Shown: positions 15,535 through 25,002, counted from the stretch's first letter. The stretch is DNA of 64,000 nt from Lamprobacter modestohalophilus (GCF_016583905.1 NZ_NRRY01000024.1:1-64000), one strand, 5' to 3'. Numbers and translations are program-made. Notes: generated by a model not told the origin, from the letters alone.

Positions 15535-18495
15535 ATGGCATCGATCGTCAGAGCCGATCATGGTGACTGGCCCCAACGCCAGCTGATCCTGCTCGATGGC
15601 GAGCGTGAGCGCGGCCTGCAAACCGCTGCTGAGCTCATCGCCAAGCGCCAGCCAGAGCGACTGGTCTGGGTCAGTAACGCACCCATGCCGGACAGGATTT
15701 CCGAAGTGTTCCCCGTTGGGGCCTCTCGGCCGGCATCCAGCTCAGCATCCAGCTCAGCATCCAGGCCGGCATCCAGGCCGGCATCCAGGCCAGTATCCAG
15801 ATCCAGGCCAATATCCAAACCGCTGTCCCAGCCGTTCTCGCGCGCGAGCAAGAGCGCAACCCACAGCTTCATCGCCGCGGCCATCCCGCCCGCCAAGGTC
15901 CAGCGGCTGCTCGGTGGCGAGTGCGATCTGCTGGTGATGGACTTCTGGACGGGTCTCGATGCCGACGCCATCGGCGCAGCAGTCGGCAGCCTGCGCGGCG
16001 GCGGCCTGTTGCTGTTGTTGAGCCCCGAGCTCGCCGATTGGCCGAGCTGGGTAGACCCAGAGGCCGCCCGCATTGCGGTGCATCCCTTCTCCGCGGCCGA
16101 GGTCGGAACCCGCTTCATCGCACGTCTTGCCCGGCTGCTGCAGGCCTGTGCTGCGGTTGAGCGGCTCGAGGGACTCGATGGACTTGGGCCCGGAGGAGGT
16201 GCCGATGCCCGACAAGCGGAAGACAGGTTCAGGCTCCAACATCTGACAACCGATCAGCCGAGCGCGGCGCTCACGCCCGCCCCCTCAGCCACAAGGTCCG
16301 CCGCCGGTGGTGAGGGCGCGCATGACCCAGTGAGCAGGATGGAGCCATCAGGCCAATCCATAGGCCAATCTGCAGGCCAATCTGCAGGCCAATCTGCAGG
16401 CCAATCTGCAGGCAGATCTGCAGGCAGATCAGCAGGCAGATCAGAAAGCCGATTAGCAGGCCTATTTACCGACCGATCAGCAGGCCAGTCCAAGACTGCC
16501 ACATCGGCGACCGGTCCATCTGCAGGGCGCCGGTCGGCAGAGGCGGAGGCGTTTGACGCCGACGAGCAAGCCGAGCAGGCACGCCTTACCAACGCGCAAG
16601 CCGAGCAGGCACGCCTTGCCCAGGATAGAGCTCGGCCGGCAACCGCCGATCAAGCTGAGGCGATTGCAGCCATCTGCACGCTGGCCGCAGGTCGCGCACG
16701 GCGACCGCTGGTGCTCACCGCCGACCGCGGCCGCGGTAAGTCGGCCGCGCTCGGGATCGCTGCCGGTCGCCTCATCGCGCAGCACCGCTTACAGATCATC
16801 GTCAGCGCCCCAAGGCGCAGCGCGGTCGACACCCTATTCGAGCATGCACATGCGGCGTTCAAGCAGACGAATACCACACAGGGCGTAGAATCGGCCGCGG
16901 AGTTGGAGCACTTACTCCGCTTTCAGGCGCCAGATACAGTGCTCGCGACCACCCCAACCGCTGATCTGCTGCTGATCGACGAGGCCGCCGGGATTCCAGC
17001 ACCCTTGCTCGAACCACTGTTGATGCACTATCGGCGGATCTGCTTCGCGACCACGGTACACGGCTATGAGGGCAGCGGACGCGGCTTCGAGATCCGCTTT
17101 CGCGCCCTACTCGATCAGCGCACACCGGGCTGGCAGGCACTGCGACTGAGAACGCCGATCCGCTGGAGCCAAGGCGATTCCGTCGAACTGTTGATGAACC
17201 AGCTGTTACTGCTCGATGCCGAACCGGCATCGGATGCGCAGGTTGCCGACGCCGATCTCACGGCGGTGCAGTTCGTGCTGCACGACCGCGACGCCTTGGC
17301 CGCAAACGAGCCCCTGCTGCGACAGCTGTTTGGGCTTCTGCTGCTCGGTCACTATCAGACCCGACCAAACGACCTCCGCCACCTGCTCGATGGCCCGAAT
17401 CTCTCGGTGGCAAGCCTGTGTGTCGACGGGCTGGTGCTGGCGACCGCGCTGATTGCTCGTGAAGGCTGGCTGGAGCCTGCACTCATCCAGCCGATCTTTG
17501 AGGGTCGCCGGCGACCACGCGGACACCTGCTGCCACAAACCCTGTCCGCTCATGCTGGGCTGCGCGAGGCGCCACGGCTGGGCCATGCGCGGATCGTGCG
17601 CATCGCCGTGCATCCTGCAGCGCGGCGGCGTGGACTCGGGCGGCGGCTGATCGAAGCCGTCGCCGCACGGGCGCGCCAGGATGGGCTCGACGTCTTCGGC
17701 GCAAGCTTCGGCGCCAGCACCGAGTTGCTGAGCTTCTGGCACCATTGTGGCCTCGCGCCGCTGCATCTCGGCACGCGCCACAACGCCGCGAGCGGCGCGC
17801 GGGCGGTGGTGGTGCTGAAGCCGCTCAGCCCCGCTGGGGCCGGCTTGATCGAGCACGCGCGTCAGCGCCTCGACCGGGATCTACCGATCCTGCTCACCGG
17901 CCCGCTCCAAGACGCCGAGCCGGCACTGATCGCGGCGCTGATCCAGGAAGCGGCTTGCCGGCCTCAGCGCATCGATCCGGCTCAGGAGATCACCCCTCGT
18001 CAGGCCGCCAATCCCGCCCGGGAGGTCAGCCCCTGTCAAAATATCGATCCCGATCAGGAGATCGACGCTCGTCAGGACATCGATCACGATCGGGAGATCG
18101 ACGCTCGGCAGATCACCAATCACGATCGGGAGATCGACCCAGAGGATTGGCAGCAGATCGACGCCTTCGCTGACGCGCACCGCGGCGTCGAGGCGGCATT
18201 GCCGGCGCTCGCGCGACTGGTTCGCGCGCATCTCGCCGTCGCACCTAATGCGCATAGTGAGGCCAACGTCGATCAGGCGTCACCACCGCCGACGATGAAG
18301 CACTTGGAACCGGGTCAACTCTCGACATCACAGCGCGATCTGCTCATCCTCAGCATCCTGCAACGCCGTAGTCCGCAGACCATCATCGCTACCCTTGGAC
18401 TCAGCGGGCGCGCTGAATGGCTCCTGCTGTTGCGTGAGGCGATCGCTGCGCTGCGCTCACTGACGCTCACTCGGTCGCGAAAGAGGGTAATGTAG
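15535..18495 (+). CDS. tmcA: tRNA(Met) cytidine acetyltransferase, repeat-expanded
   Basis: An enzyme that acetylates the wobble cytidine (ac4C34) of elongator tRNA-Met using acetyl-CoA and ATP. Domain order is that of TmcA: N-terminal DUF1726-like part, ATPase with Walker A ADRGRGKSAALG and acidic motif LLIDEAAGIP, GNAT acetyltransferase (RRRGLGRRLIEAVAARAR), and C-terminal tRNA-binding part. Escherichia coli TmcA has 671 residues; this has 986 from the ATG at 15535. The excess is in three low-complexity blocks: about 62-108 (Ser/Ala/Pro/Arg), 222-362 (repeats of GQSA and GRSA) and 822-868 (repeats around DHDREIDARQ). All have 12-base periodicity and lie between domains, so activity may survive. 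Its start has no strong ribosome binding site. Confidence 0.88.
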   Translation: MASIVRADHGDWPQRQLILLDGERERGLQTAAELIAKRQPERLVWVSNAPMPDRISEVFPVGASRPASSSASSSASRPASRPASRPVSRSRPISKPLSQPFSRASKSATHSFIAAAIPPAKVQRLLGGECDLLVMDFWTGLDADAIGAAVGSLRGGGLLLLLSPELADWPSWVDPEAARIAVHPFSAAEVGTRFIARLARLLQACAAVERLEGLDGLGPGGGADARQAEDRFRLQHLTTDQPSAALTPAPSATRSAAGGEGAHDPVSRMEPSGQSIGQSAGQSAGQSAGQSAGRSAGRSAGRSESRLAGLFTDRSAGQSKTATSATGPSAGRRSAEAEAFDADEQAEQARLTNAQAEQARLAQDRARPATADQAEAIAAICTLAAGRARRPLVLTADRGRGKSAALGIAAGRLIAQHRLQIIVSAPRRSAVDTLFEHAHAAFKQTNTTQGVESAAELEHLLRFQAPDTVLATTPTADLLLIDEAAGIPAPLLEPLLMHYRRICFATTVHGYEGSGRGFEIRFRALLDQRTPGWQALRLRTPIRWSQGDSVELLMNQLLLLDAEPASDAQVADADLTAVQFVLHDRDALAANEPLLRQLFGLLLLGHYQTRPNDLRHLLDGPNLSVASLCVDGLVLATALIAREGWLEPALIQPIFEGRRRPRGHLLPQTLSAHAGLREAPRLGHARIVRIAVHPAARRRGLGRRLIEAVAARARQDGLDVFGASFGASTELLSFWHHCGLAPLHLGTRHNAASGARAVVVLKPLSPAGAGLIEHARQRLDRDLPILLTGPLQDAEPALIAALIQEAACRPQRIDPAQEITPRQAANPAREVSPCQNIDPDQEIDARQDIDHDREIDARQITNHDREIDPEDWQQIDAFADAHRGVEAALPALARLVRAHLAVAPNAHSEANVDQASPPPTMKHLEPGQLSTSQRDLLILSILQRRSPQTIIATLGLSGRAEWLLLLREAIAALRSLTLTRSRKRVM
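15730..15810. repeat. Degenerate 12-base tandem repeat within tmcA
   Basis: Units such as GCATCCAGCTCA and GCATCCAGGCCG repeat in frame, coding for SAS-type and RPA-type blocks. Confidence 0.8.
16350..16446. repeat. 12-base tandem repeat within tmcA
   Basis: About eight in-frame units related to CAGGCCAATCTG, four in succession identical, then drifting to CAGGCAGATCAG. They code for GQSA and GRSA tetrapeptides. Confidence 0.9.
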
Positions 18496-18560
18496 CGCTC
18501 CAGCATGGCCGCACCGTCAGCAGACATCATTGCGTCGCGCCAGAAGCCCCTTATTCGGAG

Positions 18561-19760
18561 ATGAAGCCCATGACCCCCGCCACGCTGCAGTTGAAAAAAG
18601 ACCAGGAACGACGCATCCTGGCCGGACATGATTGGGTCTATAGCAACGAGATCGATACCGGTCAGACCCCGCTGAAGCCGCTCGAGCCAGGCCAGCCGGT
18701 CGAGGTGCTCTCCAAGCGCGGTCGCTGGCTTGGCTATGGCTACGCAAATCCGCGTTCACTGATCGCCGTGCGCATCACCAGCCGCCACCGGGAACATCCC
18801 TTGACCGCCTCGCTGTTCGTCACGCGCATCCAGCATGCGCTGGCGCTGCGAGAGCGGCTTTATCCAACCCCGTTCTACCGACTGATCCATAGCGAGGGTG
18901 ACGCCCTGCCTGGCCTGATCGTCGACCGCTACGGCGACCTCCTTGTCGTGCAGATCACTACGGCGGGCATGGAGCGCGAGCGCGGCAACCTGCTCGCAGC
19001 GCTTGAGCAGGTGGTGCGCCCAGCGCGCATTCTGTTGCGTAATGACACGGCGGTGCGTGAGCAAGAAGGGTTGGAGCAGGGGACCGAGTGGGTACTTGGC
19101 GAGGATCAGGGCGACATCGAGCTCAGCGAGGACGGCTTGCGCTTTCAGGTCTCGCCCGCCCAGGGTCAGAAGACCGGCTGGTTCTTCGATCAGGCCGATA
19201 ACCGTCGCCTGCTGCATCGGCTTGCCCCGCACGGCTCGGTGCTCGACTGCTGCTGTTATCTCGGCGCCTGGGGCTTACAGGCTGTCGCCACCGGCGCCAG
19301 ATCGGTGACCTGTATCGATAGCGCTGCGAGTGCGCTCGCGGCGGTGCAGAGCAATGCGGCGCTCAACGGCCTGCAGGGGCGCATCAGCACCCTCCAAGGC
19401 GATGCCTTTGATGCACTGCGGTCGCTACGCGACGACCAGACCCGATTCGCGATGGTGATCCTAGACCCACCGGCCTTCATCAAGCGCCGCCGAGACGAAG
19501 CGGAGGGACAGCGCGCCTATCAGCGGCTGAATCGACTCGGCCTCGAGGTGCTCGAGCCTGGCGGGCTCTTACTGACCTCGTCCTGCTCCTTCCACATGGG
19601 CCGCGAGGCCTTCGTGCAGACTGTCCAACAGGCAGCGCGTCGGTCAGGACGTCGGCTGCAGCTGCTGTTCTCGGGCAGCCAGGGTCCGGATCATCCGATC
19701 CATCCAGCGATTCCAGAGACCGCGTACCTGAAGACGCTGGTGTTGCGGGCATTGGACTAA
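18561..19760 (+). CDS. RlmI-like 23S rRNA cytosine-5 methyltransferase
   Basis: A 399-residue class I SAM-dependent methyltransferase with an N-terminal PUA domain (about residues 1-80, LKKDQERRILAGHDWVYSNE) and a C-terminal Rossmann domain. VLDCCCYLGAWG is the SAM motif, VILDPPAF the substrate motif and SSCSFHM the late cysteine motif. This order is that of RlmI, which makes m5C1962 in Escherichia coli 23S rRNA. An ATG at 18561 and another at 18570 are both usable; I keep the first. It follows tmcA by 65 bases, giving two adjacent RNA-modification genes. Confidence 0.87.
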   Translation: MKPMTPATLQLKKDQERRILAGHDWVYSNEIDTGQTPLKPLEPGQPVEVLSKRGRWLGYGYANPRSLIAVRITSRHREHPLTASLFVTRIQHALALRERLYPTPFYRLIHSEGDALPGLIVDRYGDLLVVQITTAGMERERGNLLAALEQVVRPARILLRNDTAVREQEGLEQGTEWVLGEDQGDIELSEDGLRFQVSPAQGQKTGWFFDQADNRRLLHRLAPHGSVLDCCCYLGAWGLQAVATGARSVTCIDSAASALAAVQSNAALNGLQGRISTLQGDAFDALRSLRDDQTRFAMVILDPPAFIKRRRDEAEGQRAYQRLNRLGLEVLEPGGLLLTSSCSFHMGREAFVQTVQQAARRSGRRLQLLFSGSQGPDHPIHPAIPETAYLKTLVLRALD

Positions 19761-19936
19761 GGCGATTTCTGTCAAAGGCATGGCGCCGCGCCAGCCTGGC
19801 AGATGCATCGAGCGGGATTCACATTAAGAACCGCCCATCAAGGCTGGCCGATTTGATGCCACTAGCACTGGGTTCTCGGGCAGCTGAGACCGGGCAGCTT
19901 ACGCTTGCGAGCAGTCAGTGGGATGAACCGAGCGCG

Positions 19937-20539
19937 CTAGGACCAACGCATCTCGAAGATGCAGGCGTCGGCGCCCATGGCCTGGCATTGGGTCTCTGTG
20001 ACCTGGGTACGCCGGTTCACCAGGGTGGTGAACAGGCGCTCAAAGGCACCACGATAGAAATCGCAGATCGGAACATCGGCCTGGCTACCGCGACACAGCG
20101 GACAGTCTTCGATGCGGACCCGCACCGGCCGACCGATGGTGTAACTGAAATGCCCACTGCCGGAGAAGGTCCAGGCGTGTTTGCCGACCGCCTTCAGCAA
20201 CATGCCGCTGGCTGGCCCCGACGGCAACAGCTTGAGGATGCGCTGAGCCGGCTTTGGAATACGATGTGCAAGCAGGTAGTCGCCAGTGCGCAGGCCGGCG
20301 TCATGGGCGATAGCGGCGGCGGTTTCAGCCTCCAGCTCGGCCCGCAGCGCTTGTTGCAGCGCGGTGACGTCGCGCTCGTCAACCATCGTCTCCGGCGGGT
20401 CGGCAAGATGATGCGTCAGGCCGGCTGCGGCGAAGACCGCATCCGCTGAGCCACGCACCGCGATCAGCGCCTCGGCGACGCGGGTAATGGCGTTGGGTCC
20501 GATCCTCACGATCGTCCCGCTATCGTTGAGAGAGCTCAT
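19937..20539 (-). CDS. bchJ: BchJ, V4R-domain bacteriochlorophyll protein
   Basis: A 200-residue protein of the BchJ family, historically called 4-vinyl reductase. The V4R domain occupies about residues 90-195, with a cysteine pair in EDCPLCRG and later cysteines in ICDFYR and TQCQAMGADAC, which may bind metal or a pigment intermediate. Work on other phototrophs indicates that the true 8-vinyl reductases are BciA and BciB, so BchJ may be an accessory or substrate-delivery protein. The ATG at 20539 overlaps the TGA of hemN (ATGA), so the two are translationally coupled and both fall under the FNR-like site. Confidence 0.87.
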   Translation of the reverse strand: MSSLNDSGTIVRIGPNAITRVAEALIAVRGSADAVFAAAGLTHHLADPPETMVDERDVTALQQALRAELEAETAAAIAHDAGLRTGDYLLAHRIPKPAQRILKLLPSGPASGMLLKAVGKHAWTFSGSGHFSYTIGRPVRVRIEDCPLCRGSQADVPICDFYRGAFERLFTTLVNRRTQVTETQCQAMGADACIFEMRWS

Positions 20540-21903
20540 AGGCTGCGCGAAAAGTGCCAGCGCGAACGATCCCACTCGAAATAGGCACCGTGCTCGCTGC
20601 AGAGCGTCCGTAAGAAGTAACGCCCCGAGGAGGTAATGCGCAATCGGTCAGGCTCAACCTGAACTAGACCGTCCGAAGCATAACTCGCGAGCCGCGCGTA
20701 TTCGTCGTCAAGACACCCTGCCGCGATCTCCGCCGGCAGCTCGAGATTACAGATCATATGCTCGATCGCGTCACGGCGCCGCCGGTCGCGGTCGCCGACG
20801 CGATGTCCGCGCGCAACCGGCAACTCGCCACCTCGTACACGCGCCTCCCAGGTGTTGATATCGACCTCGTTTTGCACGCAGAATCCACCGACATCGCCAA
20901 TCGCGGCGCTGCCAAAGCCCAGCATATGGTCGGTCTCAATACCGGTGTAGCCGATGCAGTTGCGCCTTAGACGACCTTCCTCCTGTGCAATTGCCAACTC
21001 ATCAGTATCCAGCGCAAAGGCATCAAGACCAATCCAGGCGTAGCCGGCACCGGTAAGTGTATTCACGGCCCGGTGGAAGAGTCCCTGACGCTCACTCGCC
21101 GAGGGCAAACGATGCGCATCAATCGCATATTGGTGGGTACCACTGGCGGTGGTGCGAGCATAGCCAAAGCAGGAGATGCGGTCGGGGGCGAGATCGACGA
21201 TCGCATCTAAGGTGTCCTGGAAGCTGGCCTCGGTCTGCTCAGGCAGACCGTAGATCAGATCAAAGCCAATCGCATCAAACCCGGTCTCGCGCGCCATCGC
21301 ATAGACATCGCGGATGAGATCGATCGATTGCAGACGCCCAATGGCGCGCTGAACCTGTGGGTTTAGATCCTGGACGCCGAGGGTGATACGCCGATAGCCC
21401 AAGGCATGCAGCAGATCAAGCTGACCTGCCGACGCACGGCGCGGATCGCACTCGATGGAGAGATCGGTATCGGGAATCACACGAAAACGACGCTCGATGA
21501 TCTCGGTCAACCGCGTCAATTGGGCATCGTTGAGGTAATTGGGTGTTCCGCCAGCAAGATGGAGCTGCAGCACGTCATGCTGACCCTGGAGGTGCTCGGC
21601 AACCAAGGCCATCTCTTGATCCATCGCCTCGAGATAGCGATCGATCCAAGCCGTATCATGGGTCACCGTCGTGTTGCAGGCGCAATAGAGGCAGCGTCCG
21701 GGACAGAACGGAATATGGATATAGAGCGAAAGGGTCTCGTCTGGATGCTGGGCGATGCTCCTGAGTGCGCCCTCGTATTCCATGCTATCGAGGTTTTCTT
21801 GCCAGGACGCAGGCGCGCTCGAAGACTGGGCGTACAGTGGTCCCAGCTCAGCGATTCGGGCCAGCTGTTGCGGTGACACCTCCGTTGGGGCGAAGTTGGA
21901 CAT
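20536..21903 (-). CDS. hemN: Oxygen-independent coproporphyrinogen III oxidase
   Basis: A 455-residue radical-SAM enzyme that converts coproporphyrinogen III to protoporphyrinogen IX without oxygen, supplying both heme and bacteriochlorophyll. The cluster motif C67-x3-C71-x2-C74-x-C76 (CPGRCLYCAC) is the HemN form, followed by the GGTPNYL glycine-rich motif. Length is normal for HemN. It lies at the distal end of the bch-puh block, separated from puhE by 179 bases that contain an FNR-type palindrome, and overlaps bchJ by four bases. Anaerobic induction is therefore likely. Confidence 0.92.
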   Translation of the reverse strand: MSNFAPTEVSPQQLARIAELGPLYAQSSSAPASWQENLDSMEYEGALRSIAQHPDETLSLYIHIPFCPGRCLYCACNTTVTHDTAWIDRYLEAMDQEMALVAEHLQGQHDVLQLHLAGGTPNYLNDAQLTRLTEIIERRFRVIPDTDLSIECDPRRASAGQLDLLHALGYRRITLGVQDLNPQVQRAIGRLQSIDLIRDVYAMARETGFDAIGFDLIYGLPEQTEASFQDTLDAIVDLAPDRISCFGYARTTASGTHQYAIDAHRLPSASERQGLFHRAVNTLTGAGYAWIGLDAFALDTDELAIAQEEGRLRRNCIGYTGIETDHMLGFGSAAIGDVGGFCVQNEVDINTWEARVRGGELPVARGHRVGDRDRRRRDAIEHMICNLELPAEIAAGCLDDEYARLASYASDGLVQVEPDRLRITSSGRYFLRTLCSEHGAYFEWDRSRWHFSRSL

Positions 21904-22060
21904 GAGAGAACCTCAATGATGCGGGGGCGAAGGGAATCAAAGCCACACAGCTCCTTAGATCCGCATGCTTGTTATCGATCCGGACCTGACCTCTGCGGAC
22001 GCGGTGACACCGGCTGCGTCTCCGTGCCGACAAACTTAGTGAACCCGACCTCTGTGGGCG

Positions 22061-22074
22061 TTGACGCATATCAA
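22061..22074. promoter_or_regulatory. FNR-type binding site upstream of hemN-bchJ
   Basis: TTGACGCATATCAA differs from the consensus TTGAT-N4-ATCAA at one base. It sits 158 bases before the hemN start, in the only sizeable gap of the minus-strand block, and FNR/FnrL control of hemN is well known in phototrophs. Confidence 0.6.
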
Positions 22075-22082
22075 CGCACCGG

Positions 22083-22901
22083 CTAATCCACCGTTTCCTG
22101 ATCAACCGCCTCCAGCACGATGGGGGTAGAAATGCTAGCGCGATCGCCAGAGGTGGTCACCCAGCGCCAGAGGGCCGCATCGGCCAAGGGTAGCACCAAA
22201 AACCAATGCTCAAGAATCGCCAGTGCCAACAGGGTTGCCGCCAGGATCAACGACACACCAGCAAAGCTTGTCGGCGGCAGTTCCAGCGCCGCTTCGACCA
22301 GCAATGACATCACCACTGTTGCGACGCTGACCGAGACCGGAAACAGCAGATTCATCGGCCGCTTACGAAGATAACTGGTGATGAAGCGAACATGCTCCGG
22401 AAGCCAATCTTCGTTCAGATTCGGGACACCCAGGAACAGATTCAACTTCGCACTCCAGCGCATCAGCCAAAGGATCACGAAGGTCCAGGTCCCGAGCTGA
22501 TTAGCCGCATCCCAGGTCACAGCGATCAACAACGCAGCGATCAACAGGAGCAAGAGCTCATGGTAGATACTGGTCCCGAGCGCCAAGCGAAACCGTTGCC
22601 AACCGGCACAGTTCGGAGGACAGGCCTGCTTGTGCGGTCCGGTTACCAGGCCCATGAAATAGACCATCTCGAGCCAGCCCCAAACGAGAACGCCAGCCGT
22701 GAAGCCGAGATAGGCACCCCAGAGGTTATCCTGATCGCGCACCAAAGCCATGACCCCGACTAGCACGAGCATCAACACTGTCGCTGCCATCAAACTGAAA
22801 CGATAAGTGCGCTGCGGTAGCCCATTCAGATAGAGGATGACACCGGTGCTGAACCACCAAAGGAATAACGCATAGCCGATCGCCAGGGTGTAGGTCGACA
22901 T
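22083..22901 (-). CDS. puhE: Photosynthetic complex assembly protein PuhE
   Basis: A 272-residue integral membrane protein of the DUF3623 family with about seven hydrophobic helices. Family phrases include WGWLEMVYFMGLVTGPHK and WTFVILWLMRWSAKLN; the HKQACPPNC loop holds two cysteines. PuhE is required for normal reaction-centre assembly or bacteriochlorophyll balance in Rhodobacter, with an unknown mechanism. It is seven bases downstream of puhC, completing the puhABCE order. Confidence 0.9.
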   Translation of the reverse strand: MSTYTLAIGYALFLWWFSTGVILYLNGLPQRTYRFSLMAATVLMLVLVGVMALVRDQDNLWGAYLGFTAGVLVWGWLEMVYFMGLVTGPHKQACPPNCAGWQRFRLALGTSIYHELLLLLIAALLIAVTWDAANQLGTWTFVILWLMRWSAKLNLFLGVPNLNEDWLPEHVRFITSYLRKRPMNLLFPVSVSVATVVMSLLVEAALELPPTSFAGVSLILAATLLALAILEHWFLVLPLADAALWRWVTTSGDRASISTPIVLEAVDQETVD

Positions 22902-22908
22902 TCGGACC

Positions 22909-23418
22909 CTAGTCTTCAGTCGCGGGGGTCAGTGCAACCACATCGGCAAGCGGCTTGGGCTCGACGCGCAGAAGGGGAGTGAACGAGGCCATGTTGGTCG
23001 GGCCGAAGGCGCGAAGATCAATCTCGGTACCCACACTCGGATCACGAAAGACTAGCCGACGGTCCTCGAGCAGTGCGAGCTGGTAAGGCGCATCGAGCGG
23101 CAGATCACGGGCCTTGCGATCCCGCACCATACCGCGCATGACCCCCATCGCAAAACCATCAGCCCCAGACTCCAACAGACCGAGCACGGCTTCACGATCG
23201 GCACCACTTGGACCCGGCAAGGCCACCATCGTCACCCCACCGCCAAGCTCTTCGAACACCAGTTCCCGGGCCTCGATCACCGGTGCAAACGGCATCTCGA
23301 CCCCGCCCACCCCCGTCAGGCGGACCATAGCGGCCGCCGCGATAACAAAGGTGATTAGCAGCGCAGCGCCGATCAACACGCCGCGCGGAAAGGGGCGGCC
23401 CTCAAATGGGTCGCTCAT
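22909..23418 (-). CDS. puhC: Photosynthetic complex assembly protein PuhC
   Basis: A 169-residue protein with one N-terminal transmembrane helix (about residues 12-34) and a periplasmic domain, the layout of PuhC, which helps organise the reaction-centre/LH1 core. Conserved stretches include the FEELGGGVTMVALPG region and FVFRDPSVGTEIDL-like strand (here RLVFRDPSVG). It lies 74 bases after puhB and just before puhE. Sequence conservation in this family is low, so the call leans partly on gene order. Confidence 0.86.
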   Translation of the reverse strand: MSDPFEGRPFPRGVLIGAALLITFVIAAAAMVRLTGVGGVEMPFAPVIEARELVFEELGGGVTMVALPGPSGADREAVLGLLESGADGFAMGVMRGMVRDRKARDLPLDAPYQLALLEDRRLVFRDPSVGTEIDLRAFGPTNMASFTPLLRVEPKPLADVVALTPATED

Positions 23419-23492
23419 CGCTGTAATCCTCGCCGCAAGATTGAAGTAAAAACGTCATCGCACTCAAGGCGAGACGAGGCGTAGCAGACTGA

Positions 23493-24206
23493 TCATTGAC
23501 CACCCGCCTTCGCAGCAGAGGGCTCCAGCGAGGACTCACTCGCAGGCGCGCTGTGCTCTCGGTCTGTGTCCAGGGTCTGCTCGGTCACGGTCTGCTCGGT
23601 CACGGCCTTAGCCTCGGCTGCCATCTCGGCAGTGGCCGAGCGCAACGCTTCAGCCAAGATATCGGCCACCTTCGCCGCTTCGGGGATACTCCGCAACATC
23701 GGCTGTGCGTTCGAGAACTGCCATGGACGCACATTCGGCCACATGATCAAGTAGCTGACATTCTGACCTTTACTAAGCACCAGCGGAATGTCCCCGGAGC
23801 CATCCGGATAGGTTCGTAGACCAGCACTTTCGACGATCTTAAACGGAATATTGACCGCCATCGGCAGGGCAACGCCAAACCGGATGACCACTCGGTAGTC
23901 GGTAATGCTATAAACCGTTGACCGGCTATAGAGCATGGCCAGCAGAGTCAGGATACCGGTTGCCAAGAGGCCCAAGGTGGCTAGCCAAAGCGCCGATAAG
24001 ATCACCGTCGGGGCCGGGGCACCGCCCACTAGCAGAAACACGACCCGCAGCACGATCAGTACGCCAAAGTAAAACGCAACTGATCGCACATAGAAAGCGC
24101 GCCTGGCCAAGACGCGCCAATGTGGCGCGCCCTGCCAGCGGAGCGCCTCCCCCGGGGGGAGGTTCTCCGGCAAGCCGTGAATCGGCTCGAAGGCAAACTC
24201 ACTCAC
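23493..24206 (-). CDS. puhB: Photosynthetic complex assembly protein PuhB
   Basis: A 237-residue protein with the N-terminal PuhB phrase FEPIHGLPENLPPGEALRWQG, three hydrophobic helices (about 39-60, 67-93) and a PH-like cytoplasmic domain (YSITDYRVVIRFGVALP). PuhB assists reaction-centre assembly. The C-terminal tail of about 40 residues is low-complexity (EQTVTEQTLDTDREHSAPAS), coded by short direct repeats, an extension over the family. Its ATG overlaps the puhA stop (ATGA). Confidence 0.9.
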   Translation of the reverse strand: MSEFAFEPIHGLPENLPPGEALRWQGAPHWRVLARRAFYVRSVAFYFGVLIVLRVVFLLVGGAPAPTVILSALWLATLGLLATGILTLLAMLYSRSTVYSITDYRVVIRFGVALPMAVNIPFKIVESAGLRTYPDGSGDIPLVLSKGQNVSYLIMWPNVRPWQFSNAQPMLRSIPEAAKVADILAEALRSATAEMAAEAKAVTEQTVTEQTLDTDREHSAPASESSLEPSAAKAGGQ

Positions 24207-24976
24207 AGAAACGGCTCCGCGCGCTCTGGGGTGGCATACAGGGTTCCAGCACCATAGTAAGCGGTGACCATATCCTCTTCACGCATCGTGATTTGGTCAT
24301 AGCTCTTCAGGGTCGGCACGCCAGCGAACTGAGCGCCCGTGAGGCTGTTAACGTCAACATAGCCCTTCTTGCCTTTGACCACACACATGGTGATCGGTAG
24401 CAGCACCCGCTTGCCGCCCGCCGCCTCGAGCTCGAGGTAACGGATCTGAGGCTCGGACTGATCGACCCAGAGCTCCTTAACGGTGCCGCCTTGCGCACCA
24501 TCACAACCAAGCACCGGCATGCCGCGCGGATCAGGATCTTTGTCGACGACCGTGAAGTGCTTGGCAACACGCATCGGCACGATCCTTGCTCGACCATCCT
24601 CGGTCAGGTCTGGCTCATCGAGTCGCATCGCATAGGAGCCAGGTCCTACATTGGCCTTCATGGGATCGCCAACTGGCGCTAGTGGAGCGCCCGGGAAAGG
24701 AGCGATCGGCGCGGCATTGACCTTGTATTGCGCCTGTTCAGGACCCGGCTTCACGACCTCAAGACCCGTGTGCGGCATCAGGAAGGTTTTAGGCTTCGGC
24801 ATTGGCGGGAAGCCTTCCATCATCTTCACGCCGCGCAGGCGCTGGGACTCGACCGGGTAGCCTTCACGTTTGTCTTCGCGACGAATCCAGAAGATGAGCG
24901 CGAAGAAGAAGAACCAGAACGCATAAAGCGTGAGCTGAGCAACATCGATGTAGTTGGTAATCGCACCAGTAGGCAT
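24203..24976 (-). CDS. puhA: Photosynthetic reaction centre H subunit
   Basis: A 257-residue structural subunit of the purple-bacterial type II reaction centre. It has the single transmembrane helix at about residues 12-31 (short periplasmic N-terminus, then IRREDKREGYP on the cytoplasmic side) and the PRC-barrel domain that shields the quinone site, with GSYAMRLDEPDLTEDG and VTDLWVDQ-type strands (here VKELWVDQSEPQ). puhA lies 26 bases after lhaA and overlaps puhB. The L, M and cytochrome subunits (puf genes) are outside this window. Confidence 0.95.
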   Translation of the reverse strand: MPTGAITNYIDVAQLTLYAFWFFFFALIFWIRREDKREGYPVESQRLRGVKMMEGFPPMPKPKTFLMPHTGLEVVKPGPEQAQYKVNAAPIAPFPGAPLAPVGDPMKANVGPGSYAMRLDEPDLTEDGRARIVPMRVAKHFTVVDKDPDPRGMPVLGCDGAQGGTVKELWVDQSEPQIRYLELEAAGGKRVLLPITMCVVKGKKGYVDVNSLTGAQFAGVPTLKSYDQITMREEDMVTAYYGAGTLYATPERAEPFL

Positions 24977-25002
24977 CGGATAACCTCCGTTGGCAAGGTG
25001 AC

